Shown: one piece after another, positions 44,606 to 53,819 of the stretch
Position numbering within the stretch: the first letter of the stretch is position 1
Layout of the letters: each line of letters opens with the position of its first letter
Assembly: GCF_019711355.1 (NCBI RefSeq)
Contig: NZ_CP081297.1
Coordinates: 2,679,957 to 2,743,956 of the forward strand
DNA from: Qipengyuania psychrotolerans
GTDB taxonomy: Bacteria; Pseudomonadota; Alphaproteobacteria; Sphingomonadales; Sphingomonadaceae
Reading direction: 5' to 3'
Length of the DNA: 64,000 nt
Program-made: the position numbers and the translations under genes
Notes under the pieces: model-generated
Databases searched by the model: none
Told to the model about the DNA's origin: nothing
Seen by the model: the letters and a program-made list of their open reading frames with translations, nothing else

Positions 44606-45073
44606 ATGGACGATACAGCCGAACTTACCCAGCTCGACCCGCGCTACAAGACAATGATGCGGCTGGTTGCGGCCGTCGCTGCGCTTGGTGTGCTTAGCGC
44701 AGCGAGCGCAGCCGAACTGGTCATCCCGGGGTGGACCGGCGTGTTCTGGGTCCCGGCAGCGCTGTTTATCCTGTACCTCGTCGTGTGGCTGCCGATGCGC
44801 CGCTATGCGACGCGCGGGTATACGCTTGCCGAAGAGCGGCTGCGCGTGGTGCGGGGCGTCCTGTTCCGGTCCGATACCGTGGTCCCGTTCGGGCGCGTCC
44901 AGCACATCGATGTCGATCAGGGACCGCTGGAGCGCGCGTTCCATCTCGCCACGCTGACCGTGCATACGGCAGGGAGCCACAATTCCTCCGTGTCGTTGCC
45001 CGGATTGGCGCATGAGGATGCGATGGCCATGCGCGAGGAAATCCGCGCGGCAATCAGGCGCGACACGCAATGA
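44606..45073 (+). CDS. PH-domain (bPH_2) membrane protein, YdbS-like
   Basis: A 155-residue protein: two adjacent membrane helices (about 19-65), then one bacterial PH domain (DUF304/bPH_2) with GYTLAEERLRVVRGVLFRSD, VVPFGRVQHIDVDQGPLERA and LATLTVHTAGS. ATG 44606 follows AGGCAGGA. It overlaps the next, larger PH-domain gene by four bases. Such YdbS/YdbT pairs are common; their function is unclear. Confidence 0.85.
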   Translation: MDDTAELTQLDPRYKTMMRLVAAVAALGVLSAASAAELVIPGWTGVFWVPAALFILYLVVWLPMRRYATRGYTLAEERLRVVRGVLFRSDTVVPFGRVQHIDVDQGPLERAFHLATLTVHTAGSHNSSVSLPGLAHEDAMAMREEIRAAIRRDTQ

Positions 45074-46596
45074 GCGAAAGCTCGCGCGAAGCCAGGCGCA
45101 CTGATCCGCGGACCGTGGTGGTCCAGGCGGCCAGCTACATCATCAGCTTCGTGCCTGCGGCGATTGCGATCTTCATCTTCACCCGCGACGAAGCGGACAA
45201 GATGGCCTTTATCGTACCGGTTCTGGCGCTGCTCATTGCCGTGAACATCGGCGGGAAATACCTTCAGTGGACCCGGTTCACCTATGCGACCGGCGACGCT
45301 GATATCCGGGTCGAGAAGGGTCTCCTGTCGCGCGCGGCAAGGTCGGTCCCTTACGAACGCGTCCAGGACGTAAGCCTCGAACAGAAGCTGGTCCCGCGCC
45401 TGTTCGGCCTCGTGGAAGTGCGGTTCGAGACGGGTGCTGGCGGCAAGGAAGACCTCACGCTCGCCTATCTGACCGAGGCCGAGGGGGAACGGCTGCGCGA
45501 ACTCGTGCGCGAGCGGCGTGAAGGCACCGTCCCTGCCGGAGAGGTCGCGGCAACGCAGGTGCAGGAGACAGACGATGCGCCGCCGCTTTTTGCCATGGAC
45601 GAAAAGCGGGTATTCACCTTTGGAATTTTCGAATTCTCGCTGGCGGTCGTGGCCGTCATCGGCGGTCTGGCCCAGCAGTTCGAGTTCTTGTTGCCCTTCG
45701 AGCTGTGGGACATCGATGGATGGCAGGAACGGCTGACCGGACCGGGACAGCAATTGGCCGGGCTTGGGCCGCTGGCGCAGGCTATTGGCATAATTTTCGC
45801 GCTGGCAACGTTGGCAGTGCTTGGCTTTGCAACAGGTATCGTTCGCACTGCCCTGAGGGAATGGGGCTTCCGGCTGGACCGGACCGACAAGGGGCTGCGC
45901 AGGCGCCGCGGGCTGCTGACGCGCACCGATCTGGTGATGCCGGTCCACCGTGTTCAGGCGCTGCGCCTGGAAACCGGTTTCCTGCGGCGCCTGTTCGGTT
46001 GGTACGGCCTCAAGGTCATCAGCCTGGCGAGCGACAGCGGGGCAGCAAATCACGAAGCCGCGCCCTTTGCGCAAATGGACGAGATTGCGCCCATCGTCGC
46101 CGAGACAGGCTTTGAATTACCTCCCGAAAACACGCAATGGCACCGCGCAATGGACCGTTACCGGCTGGACAAGATGTTACTGGCAAGCGCGCTGCTGCTG
46201 CCTGCGACCGTGCTCACGATCTTCATCGCCGATTCCATCCAGTGGCTGATCCCGGCAGGCCTTCTTGGTGCAGCTATCCTGCATCACTGGTGGCGCTGGC
46301 GGCATGACCGGCATGCCATCGACGCGAAGCAGGTCTACAGCCGCCACGGCTGGTTTTCACCCAGCCTTGCCATCGGTTCGCGGGTGAAGCTGCAATCGGC
46401 CGAGATCCTGCAAGGACCCATTGCGCGCAGGCGCGGCTATGCAAGTCTGCTGTTCGGCCTAGCTGGCGGTAATCTGCGTATTCACGGAATGCCCCTTGAA
46501 ACCGCCCGGCTCTGGCGCGTCCAAATTTTGGATAGCATCAGCGGAACCGATTTTTCCGATCTGCTGGAGCCGGGAGCAGAAGCTCAGGCCGCCTAG
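45070..46596 (+). CDS. Multi-PH-domain membrane protein, YdbT-like
   Basis: A 508-residue protein with three helix-pair plus bPH_2 repeats. Repeat PH cores: DADIRVEKGLLSRAARSVPY with ERVQDVSLEQKLVPRLFG (about 80-150); GLRRRRGLLTRTDLVMPVHR with VQALRLETGFLRRLFG (about 275-325); and AKQVYSRHGWFSPSLAIGSR (about 420-490). Together with the YdbS-like gene it probably forms one membrane complex of unknown role. It ends in a 4-base tail-to-tail overlap with the GNAT gene. Confidence 0.87.
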   Translation: MSESSREARRTDPRTVVVQAASYIISFVPAAIAIFIFTRDEADKMAFIVPVLALLIAVNIGGKYLQWTRFTYATGDADIRVEKGLLSRAARSVPYERVQDVSLEQKLVPRLFGLVEVRFETGAGGKEDLTLAYLTEAEGERLRELVRERREGTVPAGEVAATQVQETDDAPPLFAMDEKRVFTFGIFEFSLAVVAVIGGLAQQFEFLLPFELWDIDGWQERLTGPGQQLAGLGPLAQAIGIIFALATLAVLGFATGIVRTALREWGFRLDRTDKGLRRRRGLLTRTDLVMPVHRVQALRLETGFLRRLFGWYGLKVISLASDSGAANHEAAPFAQMDEIAPIVAETGFELPPENTQWHRAMDRYRLDKMLLASALLLPATVLTIFIADSIQWLIPAGLLGAAILHHWWRWRHDRHAIDAKQVYSRHGWFSPSLAIGSRVKLQSAEILQGPIARRRGYASLLFGLAGGNLRIHGMPLETARLWRVQILDSISGTDFSDLLEPGAEAQAA

Positions 46597-46886
46597 GCTC
46601 GCAGGCCTGACAAATCGGGATTACGGCGGAAATAGCTTTCCACGTAAGAGCAGTCCGGCGCGATCTTGAAACCGTCCTCGCGCGCATCGGCGATCATGGC
46701 CTTGACCAGCTTGGCCGCGACGCCTTTCCCGCGCGCTTCGGCCGGGACAAAAGTATGCGTGGCATGGCGGACGTTGCCATTCTTACGCCACGTCAGTTCG
46801 GCCTCACGCTCGGCTCCCTCGACGCCAGTAAAGTAACGGCCTTGGGTTTCATCGCCCTCGTGCTGAATTTCAATCGTATCGCTCAC
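46593..46886 (-). CDS. GNAT-fold N-acetyltransferase, short YidJ-type
   Basis: A 97-residue single-domain acetyltransferase. The acetyl-CoA site is VPAEARGKGVAAKLVKAMIA (RGxGxA-type loop), followed by IAPDCSYVESYFRRNPDLS, the usual end of this short subfamily. GTG 46886 is chosen, with AAAGGAA seven to eight bases upstream; TTG 46907 would add seven residues. The substrate is unknown. Confidence 0.85.
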   Translation of the reverse strand: MSDTIEIQHEGDETQGRYFTGVEGAEREAELTWRKNGNVRHATHTFVPAEARGKGVAAKLVKAMIADAREDGFKIAPDCSYVESYFRRNPDLSGLRA

Positions 46887-46938
46887 GCAAATTTCCTTTC
46901 TGTGCAAGCAACGCCGCGCGCGCTAGTGGCGTTCCAAT

Positions 46939-47946
46939 ATGAGCAAGCAAGCCCAGTTCCTGTCCGACAATGCCGCCAGTGTGCACCCCGCCGTATGGGA
47001 CGCGATGCGCGCGGCCGACGATGCCGATGCGCCCTATGACGGTGATGCGCAAAGCGCTGCACTGAACGAGAAGTTTGGCGCTCTGTTCGGGCGTGAGTGC
47101 GAAGTGTTGTGGGTCGCCACGGGCACGGCGGCAAATTGCCTGGCGCTGGCGTCTATGGTGCAGCCGCATGGCGCAGTGGTCTGTCATGAAGAAGCGCACA
47201 TCGAAATGGACGAAGGCGGCGCGCCGGGGTTCTATCTTCATGGTGCAAAGCTACTGCTGGCAGATGGCAAAAGCGCCAAATTGACGCCCGGCGACATTCG
47301 CGCTGTGATCGACCCGATCCGCGACGATGTGCACCAGGTCCAGCCGCACGCAATCTCAATTACGCAGGCCAGCGAATATGGCTGTGTCTACCAGCCCGAA
47401 GACATCGCTGCCATTGCCGGCCTCGCCAAAGAGCGGGGCCTTGCCCTCCATATGGACGGTGCGCGTTTCGCCAATGCTGCCGCGTTTCTGGACCGGCCTG
47501 CCGGCGAGGTCGCGGGCGACGTCGATGCGCTGAGCTTCGGCTTCGTCAAGAACGGCGGAATGACGGCTGAAGCGATCGTCTTCTTTGACTCGCAGATGGC
47601 CGATGTTGCCCGGTATCGCCGTAAGCGGGCAGGCCATTTGCAGAGCAAGGGCAGGTACCTTGCCGCCCAGCTGCATGCGATGCTGGACGGAGATATCTGG
47701 CTGAACAATGCGCGTGCAGCCAATGCGGCGGCGCAGGAAGTGGCCGGCGCCTGTGCAGAGCGCCTGATGCACCCAGTCCAGGCCAACGAACTGTTCGTTC
47801 GCTGCACTGCGCAAGAGCGCGAGGCTCTTCGTGCCCAAGACTTCGCCTTTTACGATTGGGGTGATGACGCTGCCCGGTTCGTAACGGCGTGGAATACGCA
47901 AGAGGCAGATGCACGCGCCTTGTCTGCTGCGATTTCCGGCCTGTGA
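46939..47946 (+). CDS. ltaE: Low-specificity threonine aldolase
   Basis: PLP enzyme of 335 residues that cleaves threonine or allo-threonine to glycine and acetaldehyde. Motifs are FLSDNAASVHPAVW, LWVATGTAANCLALAS, HEEAHIEMDEGGAP, LHMDGARFANAAAFL and the PLP-lysine region LSFGFVKNGGMTAEAIVFFD (Lys about residue 200). Its stop overlaps the GTG start of the EamA transporter. Confidence 0.9.
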   Translation: MSKQAQFLSDNAASVHPAVWDAMRAADDADAPYDGDAQSAALNEKFGALFGRECEVLWVATGTAANCLALASMVQPHGAVVCHEEAHIEMDEGGAPGFYLHGAKLLLADGKSAKLTPGDIRAVIDPIRDDVHQVQPHAISITQASEYGCVYQPEDIAAIAGLAKERGLALHMDGARFANAAAFLDRPAGEVAGDVDALSFGFVKNGGMTAEAIVFFDSQMADVARYRRKRAGHLQSKGRYLAAQLHAMLDGDIWLNNARAANAAAQEVAGACAERLMHPVQANELFVRCTAQEREALRAQDFAFYDWGDDAARFVTAWNTQEADARALSAAISGL

Positions 47947-48887
47947 GCGCGTCTGCCGGTTCCGAAAGCCTGCTGACACCGCGCAATCTGGCGGCCTTTT
48001 TGCTGGTGAGCGTAATCTGGGGCGGCACGTGGCTGGTTATCCGCGATCAGATCTCGGCAGTCCCGGCGCAGTGGTCGATCACTTACCGGTTCATGGTTGC
48101 CGCGGCTGGCATGTTCGCATTGGCGGCTATTCGCCGCGAACCGCTAAGCCTGAGCCGCGAAGGGCAGAAGTGGGCCGCAATCCTTGGCGTGCTGCAATTC
48201 ACGCTCAACTTCACGTTCGTCTATAACGCCGAACACTTCATTACCTCCGGGCTGGTCGCGGTGATGTTCGCCTTGCTCGTCGTGCCCAACGCACTGCTTG
48301 GGAAATTCCTGCTCGGCCAGCGCATTACCGGTGCATTCGTCCTGGGATCGAGCATCGCGGCAGTCGGAGTGGCCTTGCTGTTCCTGCAAGAATACCGTGC
48401 TTCTCCGGCGACTCTGCAAGAGGTCGTGATCGGGGCCATGCTGACGATCGGCGGGATTCTTTCTGCCAGCGGTGCCAATATCGCCCAGGCCATGGAAGGC
48501 GCCAAACGACAGCCGTTCATCACCTTGCTCGCATGGGCCATGCTGTGGGGCGTGTTCATCAACCTGGCGCTGGCACTGGTGACCGCTGGCCCGCCGCAAT
48601 TCGATTCGCGGCCCTCCTATGCGCTCGGCGTGATCTATCTCGGCCTGTTTGGTTCGGTCGTCACTTTCCCGCTCTATTACGGTTTGGTGCGCAAGGTCGG
48701 GGCAGGACAGGCTGCCTATTCAAGCGTGATCGTGCCGGTCGTCGCGATGATCCTTTCGACCCTGTTCGAAGGCTTCATCTGGGGCCCGCTTCCGGCGATT
48801 GGCGCCGTGCTGGTTCTGGGCGGCATGGTGGTGGCGCTGAAGGGGCGGGCATCCTCGCCGCCGCGGCGCGCTACGCCGGAGCCATGA
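47943..48887 (+). CDS. EamA/DMT-family transporter
   Basis: A 314-residue inner-membrane protein with ten predicted helices in two EamA repeats. Marks are VIWGGTWLVIRDQISAVPAQ, FTLNFTFVYNAEHFITSGLV and GLFGSVVTFPLYYGLVRKVG with an AAYSSVIVPVVAMILSTLFEG second-repeat end. The substrate is unknown (metabolite or amino-acid export is typical). GTG 47943 overlaps the ltaE stop as GTGA. It ends in a 17-base tail-to-tail overlap with the SDR gene. Confidence 0.9.
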   Translation: MSASAGSESLLTPRNLAAFLLVSVIWGGTWLVIRDQISAVPAQWSITYRFMVAAAGMFALAAIRREPLSLSREGQKWAAILGVLQFTLNFTFVYNAEHFITSGLVAVMFALLVVPNALLGKFLLGQRITGAFVLGSSIAAVGVALLFLQEYRASPATLQEVVIGAMLTIGGILSASGANIAQAMEGAKRQPFITLLAWAMLWGVFINLALALVTAGPPQFDSRPSYALGVIYLGLFGSVVTFPLYYGLVRKVGAGQAAYSSVIVPVVAMILSTLFEGFIWGPLPAIGAVLVLGGMVVALKGRASSPPRRATPEP

Positions 48888-49656
48888 TGGCAGCCAGCCC
48901 TTCGCGGTAGGTCGGGTAGGCAGGCTTCCAGCCAAGCACGCGTTTCGCCTTGATGTTCGCAACCCGCCTGTTCTCGGCATAAAACCCGCGCGCCATGGGC
49001 GAAAGATCGGCCTCATCGATGGTCTTGAGCGGAGGCGGATCAACGCCGAGCAACCGGCAGGCTTCTTCGATTACGGTATTCTGGCTTGTGGGAAGATCGT
49101 CCGACAGATTGTAGGCACCTGACGGGGCGCCGCCTTCAATTGCAGCGACCACGCCCGACACGATGTCATCGACATGAATGCGGCTGAATACCTGTCCCGG
49201 CAAGTCGATGCGGTGGGCCTTGCCTTCCCGCACCCTGTCGAACGCGCTGCGTCCCGGACCGTAGATGCCGGGCAGGCGGAAGACCCGCGCGCCCATCTCC
49301 ATCCACCGAGCGTCGCAATCTGCCCTCGCCGTGCGCCTGCCGCCGCCAGTGGGAGACGCTTCATCGACCCAGGCCCCGTCCACGTCACCGTAAACGCCGG
49401 TGGAGGAAAGGTAGCCCAGCCATTTGCCGCCCAGCAGTTCGACGTATTTGTCGATTACAGGATCGCTGCCGTCTGCAGGCGGGACCGAGCTGAGGGTATG
49501 CGATGCACCGGCAATCGCGCCGCGAACCGCGTCCTCATCATCGAAGGAAATATTGCCGGAGCTTCCGGTCGCGTCCACAAGCCATCCAGCTCCGCGCAGC
49601 GCTTGCGCAATCCGCCCTGCCGTGTAGCCGAGACCAAAGATGAACAATCGGGCCAT
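48871..49656 (-). CDS. NAD(P)-dependent epimerase/dehydratase-like SDR (YeeZ-like)
   Basis: A 261-residue extended SDR. Marks are the Rossmann FGLGYTAGRIAQALRGAGW, the active-site-like YLSSTGVYGDVDGAWVDE, RLPGIYGPGRSAFDRVREGK and the C-terminal NIKAKRVLGWKPAYPTYREG. The YxxxK pair is not clear in the position expected, as in other YeeZ-type proteins, so catalysis is uncertain. Confidence 0.82.
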   Translation of the reverse strand: MARLFIFGLGYTAGRIAQALRGAGWLVDATGSSGNISFDDEDAVRGAIAGASHTLSSVPPADGSDPVIDKYVELLGGKWLGYLSSTGVYGDVDGAWVDEASPTGGGRRTARADCDARWMEMGARVFRLPGIYGPGRSAFDRVREGKAHRIDLPGQVFSRIHVDDIVSGVVAAIEGGAPSGAYNLSDDLPTSQNTVIEEACRLLGVDPPPLKTIDEADLSPMARGFYAENRRVANIKAKRVLGWKPAYPTYREGLAAIMAPA

Positions 49657-49699
49657 CGGCGCGTTCTAGCTCAAAGCCTACCAAAGCACAGGATTAAAC

Positions 49700-52351
49700 A
49701 TGGATATCGCGCGAACTCCTTCGAACCCCGATGGCAATATCGAGATGGCAGACGCCGCAGGCGAGCCGCATAGTCCACCTGAAATCCGGCGCGAGGATTA
49801 CCGCCCGTTCCCGTGGCTGGTGCCTGAAACCCGTCTGGAGTTCGAGCTTGGGCTTGAAAGTACGCGTGTCCGCTCCAAGCTGACAGTTGCCCGCAATGCC
49901 AAGGCTGACCATTCACCGACCATTCGCCTCAACGGCGATGGGATCGAGGCCACCAGCGTGATGGTCGACGGCGAACCGGCCCAGGCATTCACGATGGATG
50001 GCAGCGATCTGATCCTGACTCTGCCCGGCGAAGCGCACGAAATTGCCATCGAGACCGAGATTGACCCTTCCGCCAACTCGCAGCTCATGGGCTTGTTCGC
50101 CTCGAATGGAATGCTGTGCACCCAGTGCGAATCCGAAGGGTTCCGGCGGATCACCTTCTTCCCCGATCGTCCCGATGTGCTCAGCGTCTTCACGGTCAGG
50201 CTGAGCGGCGCCAAGGCACAGTTCCCGATCCTGATGTGCAACGGCAACCGCGTTGATGAGGGCGAGGACGGCGATGACCACTGGGCTGAATGGCACGATC
50301 CATGGCCCAAGCCGTCATACCTGTTTGCCCTGGTGGCCGGCGATCTGCTCGCCCGCACCGACAGCTTCACCACCATGAATGGACGCGAAGTCGAGTTGAA
50401 TGTCTGGGTGCGCGAAGGCGATCTGGACCGCACCGAACACGCGATGGAAAGCCTCAAACGCTCCATGAAATGGGATGAAGAGACGTTCGGGCGCGAATAC
50501 GATCTCGACCTTTTCAACATCGTCGCCGTGTCCGATTTCAACATGGGCGCGATGGAGAACAAGGGCCTCAACGTCTTTAACACGAAATACGTGCTGGCCG
50601 ACCCTGAAACCGCCACGGATGGCGATTTTGACGCTGTAGAGGGCGTGATCGGCCACGAATATTTCCACAATTGGTCGGGCAACCGGATTACTTGCCGTGA
50701 CTGGTTTCAGCTTTCGCTCAAGGAAGGCTTCACCGTCCTGCGCGACCAGCTTTTCAGCCAGGACATGCACAGCGAACCGGTGAAGCGGATCGAAGACGTC
50801 CGCGTTTTGCGCGGGGTGCAGTTCCCGGAAGATTCCGGCCCGCTGGCACATCCCATTCGCCCAGACAGCTACCGCGAGATCAGCAATTTCTATACCTCGA
50901 CCGTCTACAACAAGGGCGCCGAAGTTATTCGCATGATGCGCACGATGGCGGGCGAGGAAGCGTTTCGGAAAGGCACCGATACCTATTTCGACCGGCATGA
51001 CGGCGAAGCGGCAACCTGCGAAGATTTCATCACCTCGATCGAAGACGGCGCCGGGCTTGATCTGAAGCAATTCCGTCTGTGGTATTCGCAGGCTGGAACA
51101 CCGAAAGTCACGGCCGATCTCTCGCATGATAATGGTGAAGCGGTCCTGCGGCTTGGGCAGCAAGTGCCGTCCACTCCGGGCCAGCCGAACAAGAAACCCA
51201 TGCCAATTCCGCTGAAAATCGCGTTGTTCGACCGCGAGACCGGCAAGAATTCTGGCGAACAATTGCTCATCCTCGATAGCGATACGGCTGAGCACCGTTT
51301 CGCAGGCTTCGACAAAAAGCCCGTCCTTTCGATCAATCGCGGCTTTTCAGCCCCCGTCACGATCCAGCGCGACATCGATCGTGACGAGCTGCTGTTCCTT
51401 GCTGCCAAGGATGATGATCCGTTTGCGCGTTACGAAGCGATGCAGGATTTGATCACCGGACACCTGGTCGCCTCTGCGTCGGGCGATCTCGGCGATGACG
51501 AGCGGGTTTCTGCACGGGCGGATATCGCCACTGCGCTGAGCGCGGTTATCGCCGACGGCAGCCTTGAGGACCTGATGCGCGGCGAATTGCTGTTGATGCC
51601 GAGCCAGTCCTATATCGGTGAACAGCTCGAACTGGCTGATCCGGGCCGCATCCATGCCGAACGCGAATCGCTGAAAGCGGCGATCGGCACCTCATTGCAT
51701 GATGAGCTGGTGCAACTGCACAGCCGCGTCAGCGACGTGCCTTTCTCGATGGACGCGCAGGCGAAGGGCGCGCGCAAGGTAAAGACCGTCGCGCTCACAT
51801 ATCTGGCCGCCGCTTCTCCCGAATTGGCCGAGACCATGGCAGCAGCCCAGTACGATGCCGCAGACAACATGACCGACCGCCAGGGCGCGTTGATGGTGCT
51901 GACGGGCCTGGAGGGTGTGGAGCGGACGAACAAACTGCTCGACTTCTACAACCGTTATGAAGGCAATGCGCTGGTCATCGACAAATGGTTCGCGTTGCAG
52001 GCATCTTCGTTGCACCCCAATGTGGTCGAGCATGTGAAAGCGCTGGCGGACCATCCTGATTTCACGCTGCGCAATCCGAACCGGGTGCGTTCGCTCTACA
52101 TGGCTTTCGCGGCCAATCCGCACGGATTTCACATCGAAACAGGGGAGGGGTACCGCATGATCGGCGACCTCATCCTCGAGCTGGATCCGATCAATTCGCA
52201 GACTGCCGCACGGTTCGTGCCCCCGCTTGGGCGCTGGCGGCGGATCGAAGCGGGCCGCGCCGCCATGATGCGCGATCAGCTCGATCGGATTGCGGCGTTC
52301 GACAAGCTTTCGCGCGATACATACGAACAGGTCTCCCGCTCCATTGGCTGA
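49700..52351 (+). CDS. pepN: Aminopeptidase N (M1 family)
   Basis: Zinc aminopeptidase of 883 residues, cytoplasmic (no signal). Motifs are the exopeptidase FNMGAMENKGLNVFNT, the zinc site VIGHEYFHNWSGNRIT and LKEGFTVLRDQLFS (HExxH-18-E form). A beta-sandwich precedes the catalytic domain and a long C-terminal helical domain follows (about 550-880). It is of the E. coli PepN subtype. The pgeF start overlaps its end. Confidence 0.96.
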   Translation: MDIARTPSNPDGNIEMADAAGEPHSPPEIRREDYRPFPWLVPETRLEFELGLESTRVRSKLTVARNAKADHSPTIRLNGDGIEATSVMVDGEPAQAFTMDGSDLILTLPGEAHEIAIETEIDPSANSQLMGLFASNGMLCTQCESEGFRRITFFPDRPDVLSVFTVRLSGAKAQFPILMCNGNRVDEGEDGDDHWAEWHDPWPKPSYLFALVAGDLLARTDSFTTMNGREVELNVWVREGDLDRTEHAMESLKRSMKWDEETFGREYDLDLFNIVAVSDFNMGAMENKGLNVFNTKYVLADPETATDGDFDAVEGVIGHEYFHNWSGNRITCRDWFQLSLKEGFTVLRDQLFSQDMHSEPVKRIEDVRVLRGVQFPEDSGPLAHPIRPDSYREISNFYTSTVYNKGAEVIRMMRTMAGEEAFRKGTDTYFDRHDGEAATCEDFITSIEDGAGLDLKQFRLWYSQAGTPKVTADLSHDNGEAVLRLGQQVPSTPGQPNKKPMPIPLKIALFDRETGKNSGEQLLILDSDTAEHRFAGFDKKPVLSINRGFSAPVTIQRDIDRDELLFLAAKDDDPFARYEAMQDLITGHLVASASGDLGDDERVSARADIATALSAVIADGSLEDLMRGELLLMPSQSYIGEQLELADPGRIHAERESLKAAIGTSLHDELVQLHSRVSDVPFSMDAQAKGARKVKTVALTYLAAASPELAETMAAAQYDAADNMTDRQGALMVLTGLEGVERTNKLLDFYNRYEGNALVIDKWFALQASSLHPNVVEHVKALADHPDFTLRNPNRVRSLYMAFAANPHGFHIETGEGYRMIGDLILELDPINSQTAARFVPPLGRWRRIEAGRAAMMRDQLDRIAAFDKLSRDTYEQVSRSIG

Positions 52352-53006
52352 GATTATCCGATCGACTGCGCTGGGGCGGGTGCCGCATGGTTTCTCCGCT
52401 AGAGAGGCGCTTGTGCACGACGATATCCTCCCCGGCGCGCCGCTCGCCTTGCTGGAGCAAGTCCATTCGAGCGAGGTCTGCGTCTTGCATGAGTTTACTG
52501 CTGACAGGCCGCAGGCTGATGCCCTGGTCACCGACCAACGAGGCTTGCTGGTCGGAATTGTCACGGCAGATTGCGCGCCGGTCCTGTTGGCCGATGCTGA
52601 AGCAGGCGTCGTAGCGGCAGCTCATGCCGGCTGGCGCGGCGCTCATGGCGGCATCTTGGAGAATACGGTCGGCGAAATGGAGCGCCTTGGCGCCCGCCGC
52701 GACCGCATCGTTGCGGCCATCGGGCCGACGATTGCGCAGCAAAGCTATGAGGTGGACAGCGCCCTTAAGTCCCAGTTCGAAGCCGCTGACGAACGATTTT
52801 TCGCACCGGGCAAGGACGGCCGGTTCCAGTTCGATCTGCCAGCCTATGTAGCTGACCGGCTCGCCAAGGCCGACGTGGACCGAATCGACGATCTCGCCCT
52901 CGATACATACGGCGAACCGGCGCGGTTTCACTCTTACCGGCGCGCAACGCACCGCGGACAGCCGTCTGCCGGACGCCAGCTCAGTGTAATCGGCCTCACG
53001 CCATAG
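52344..53006 (+). CDS. pgeF: Peptidoglycan editing factor / YfiH-family purine nucleoside phosphorylase
   Basis: A 220-residue laccase-fold (COG1496) protein. Metal ligands are in LEQVHSSEVCVL, GIVTADCAPVLLADAEAG and AAHAGWRGAHGGILENTV. Family members phosphorolyse adenosine/inosine or correct UDP-MurNAc-L-Ser errors. TTG 52344 overlaps the pepN stop and gives MAEIIRSTALGRVPHGFSAR, fitting relatives; no better start exists without losing that stretch. The SD is weak, as expected for a coupled gene. Confidence 0.87.
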   Translation: MAEIIRSTALGRVPHGFSAREALVHDDILPGAPLALLEQVHSSEVCVLHEFTADRPQADALVTDQRGLLVGIVTADCAPVLLADAEAGVVAAAHAGWRGAHGGILENTVGEMERLGARRDRIVAAIGPTIAQQSYEVDSALKSQFEAADERFFAPGKDGRFQFDLPAYVADRLAKADVDRIDDLALDTYGEPARFHSYRRATHRGQPSAGRQLSVIGLTP

Positions 53007-53042
53007 TTGCACGAAACCGAACAGCCGTCGCCAAAATGGCGG

Positions 53043-53071
53043 TTGGCAAGGTGGCGCAATAAGGCTAGAGG
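53043..53071 (+). promoter_or_regulatory. Candidate petABC promoter
   Basis: TTGGCA (53043-53048), 17 bases, TAGAGG (53066-53071), in the 217-base gap between pgeF and petA. The rest of the gap has only a short stem-loop (CGCCA aaa TGGCG, near 53025-53040) and no gene. The TSS would leave a 5'-UTR of about 145 bases. Confidence 0.3.
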
Positions 53072-53223
53072 CCCGGACCAAACCGGGACACCGGGGGCAT
53101 TCGCACAGGCTTTTTTAGCATGGGTATTGCCCGGTCGGAGTTTTCCGGCAACGGATCGCAATTCTTCTCCGCCGCGCACGCTTTCGGGCGTCCGGCATTC
53201 AAGGCAGGCAAGGCAACGCGCTG

Positions 53224-53796
53224 ATGGCAGATACGACTGCAACCGCTTCCAACGAAACCGTGGCCACGACCGATGATGGTATCCGCCGCCGCGATTTCCT
53301 AGATATCGCAGCTGTAGGAACCGCCGCTGTCGGCGGCGCGGCCGTGCTTCTTCCCCTGGTGAGCCAGATGGCTCCGTCGAAAGACGTGTTGGCCGCGAGT
53401 TCGACCGAAGTGGATGTTTCCGCGATCGAGCCGGGACAGGCTATCAAGGCAGTATTCCGCAAGCAGCCGCTGTTTGTGCGCCGCCTGACACCTGCGGAAG
53501 TGCAGGCAGCAAACGCCGCGCCGGTGAGTTCGCTGCGCGACCCGGAAACCTTGGAAGAACGTACCAAGGAAGGTCATGCCGACATGCTCGTGACGATGGG
53601 TGTCTGCACCCACCTCGGCTGTGTGCCGCTTGGTGCTGCAGAAGGCGAAGTTAAGGGCGAATTCGGCGGCTATTTCTGCCCCTGTCACGGTTCTCATTAC
53701 GATACCGCGGGCCGTATCCGCAAAGGCCCGGCACCGACAAACCTCGAAGTGCCGGAGTACGAGTTTACCTCGGACACCGTCATTCAGGTCGGCTGA
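53224..53796 (+). CDS. petA: Cytochrome bc1 complex Rieske iron-sulfur subunit
   Basis: A 190-residue subunit that accepts electrons from ubiquinol. It has a twin-arginine-type head (GIRRRDFLDIAAVGTAAVGG) with a membrane anchor (about 20-45). The 2Fe-2S ligands are in CTHLGCVPLG and CPCHGSHYD, the canonical Cys/His pairs. First of petA-petB-petC, separated from petB by 23 bases. Confidence 0.97.
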   Translation: MADTTATASNETVATTDDGIRRRDFLDIAAVGTAAVGGAAVLLPLVSQMAPSKDVLAASSTEVDVSAIEPGQAIKAVFRKQPLFVRRLTPAEVQAANAAPVSSLRDPETLEERTKEGHADMLVTMGVCTHLGCVPLGAAEGEVKGEFGGYFCPCHGSHYDTAGRIRKGPAPTNLEVPEYEFTSDTVIQVG

Positions 53797-53819
53797 GCTA
53801 AGAGACGAGAGACAAGATC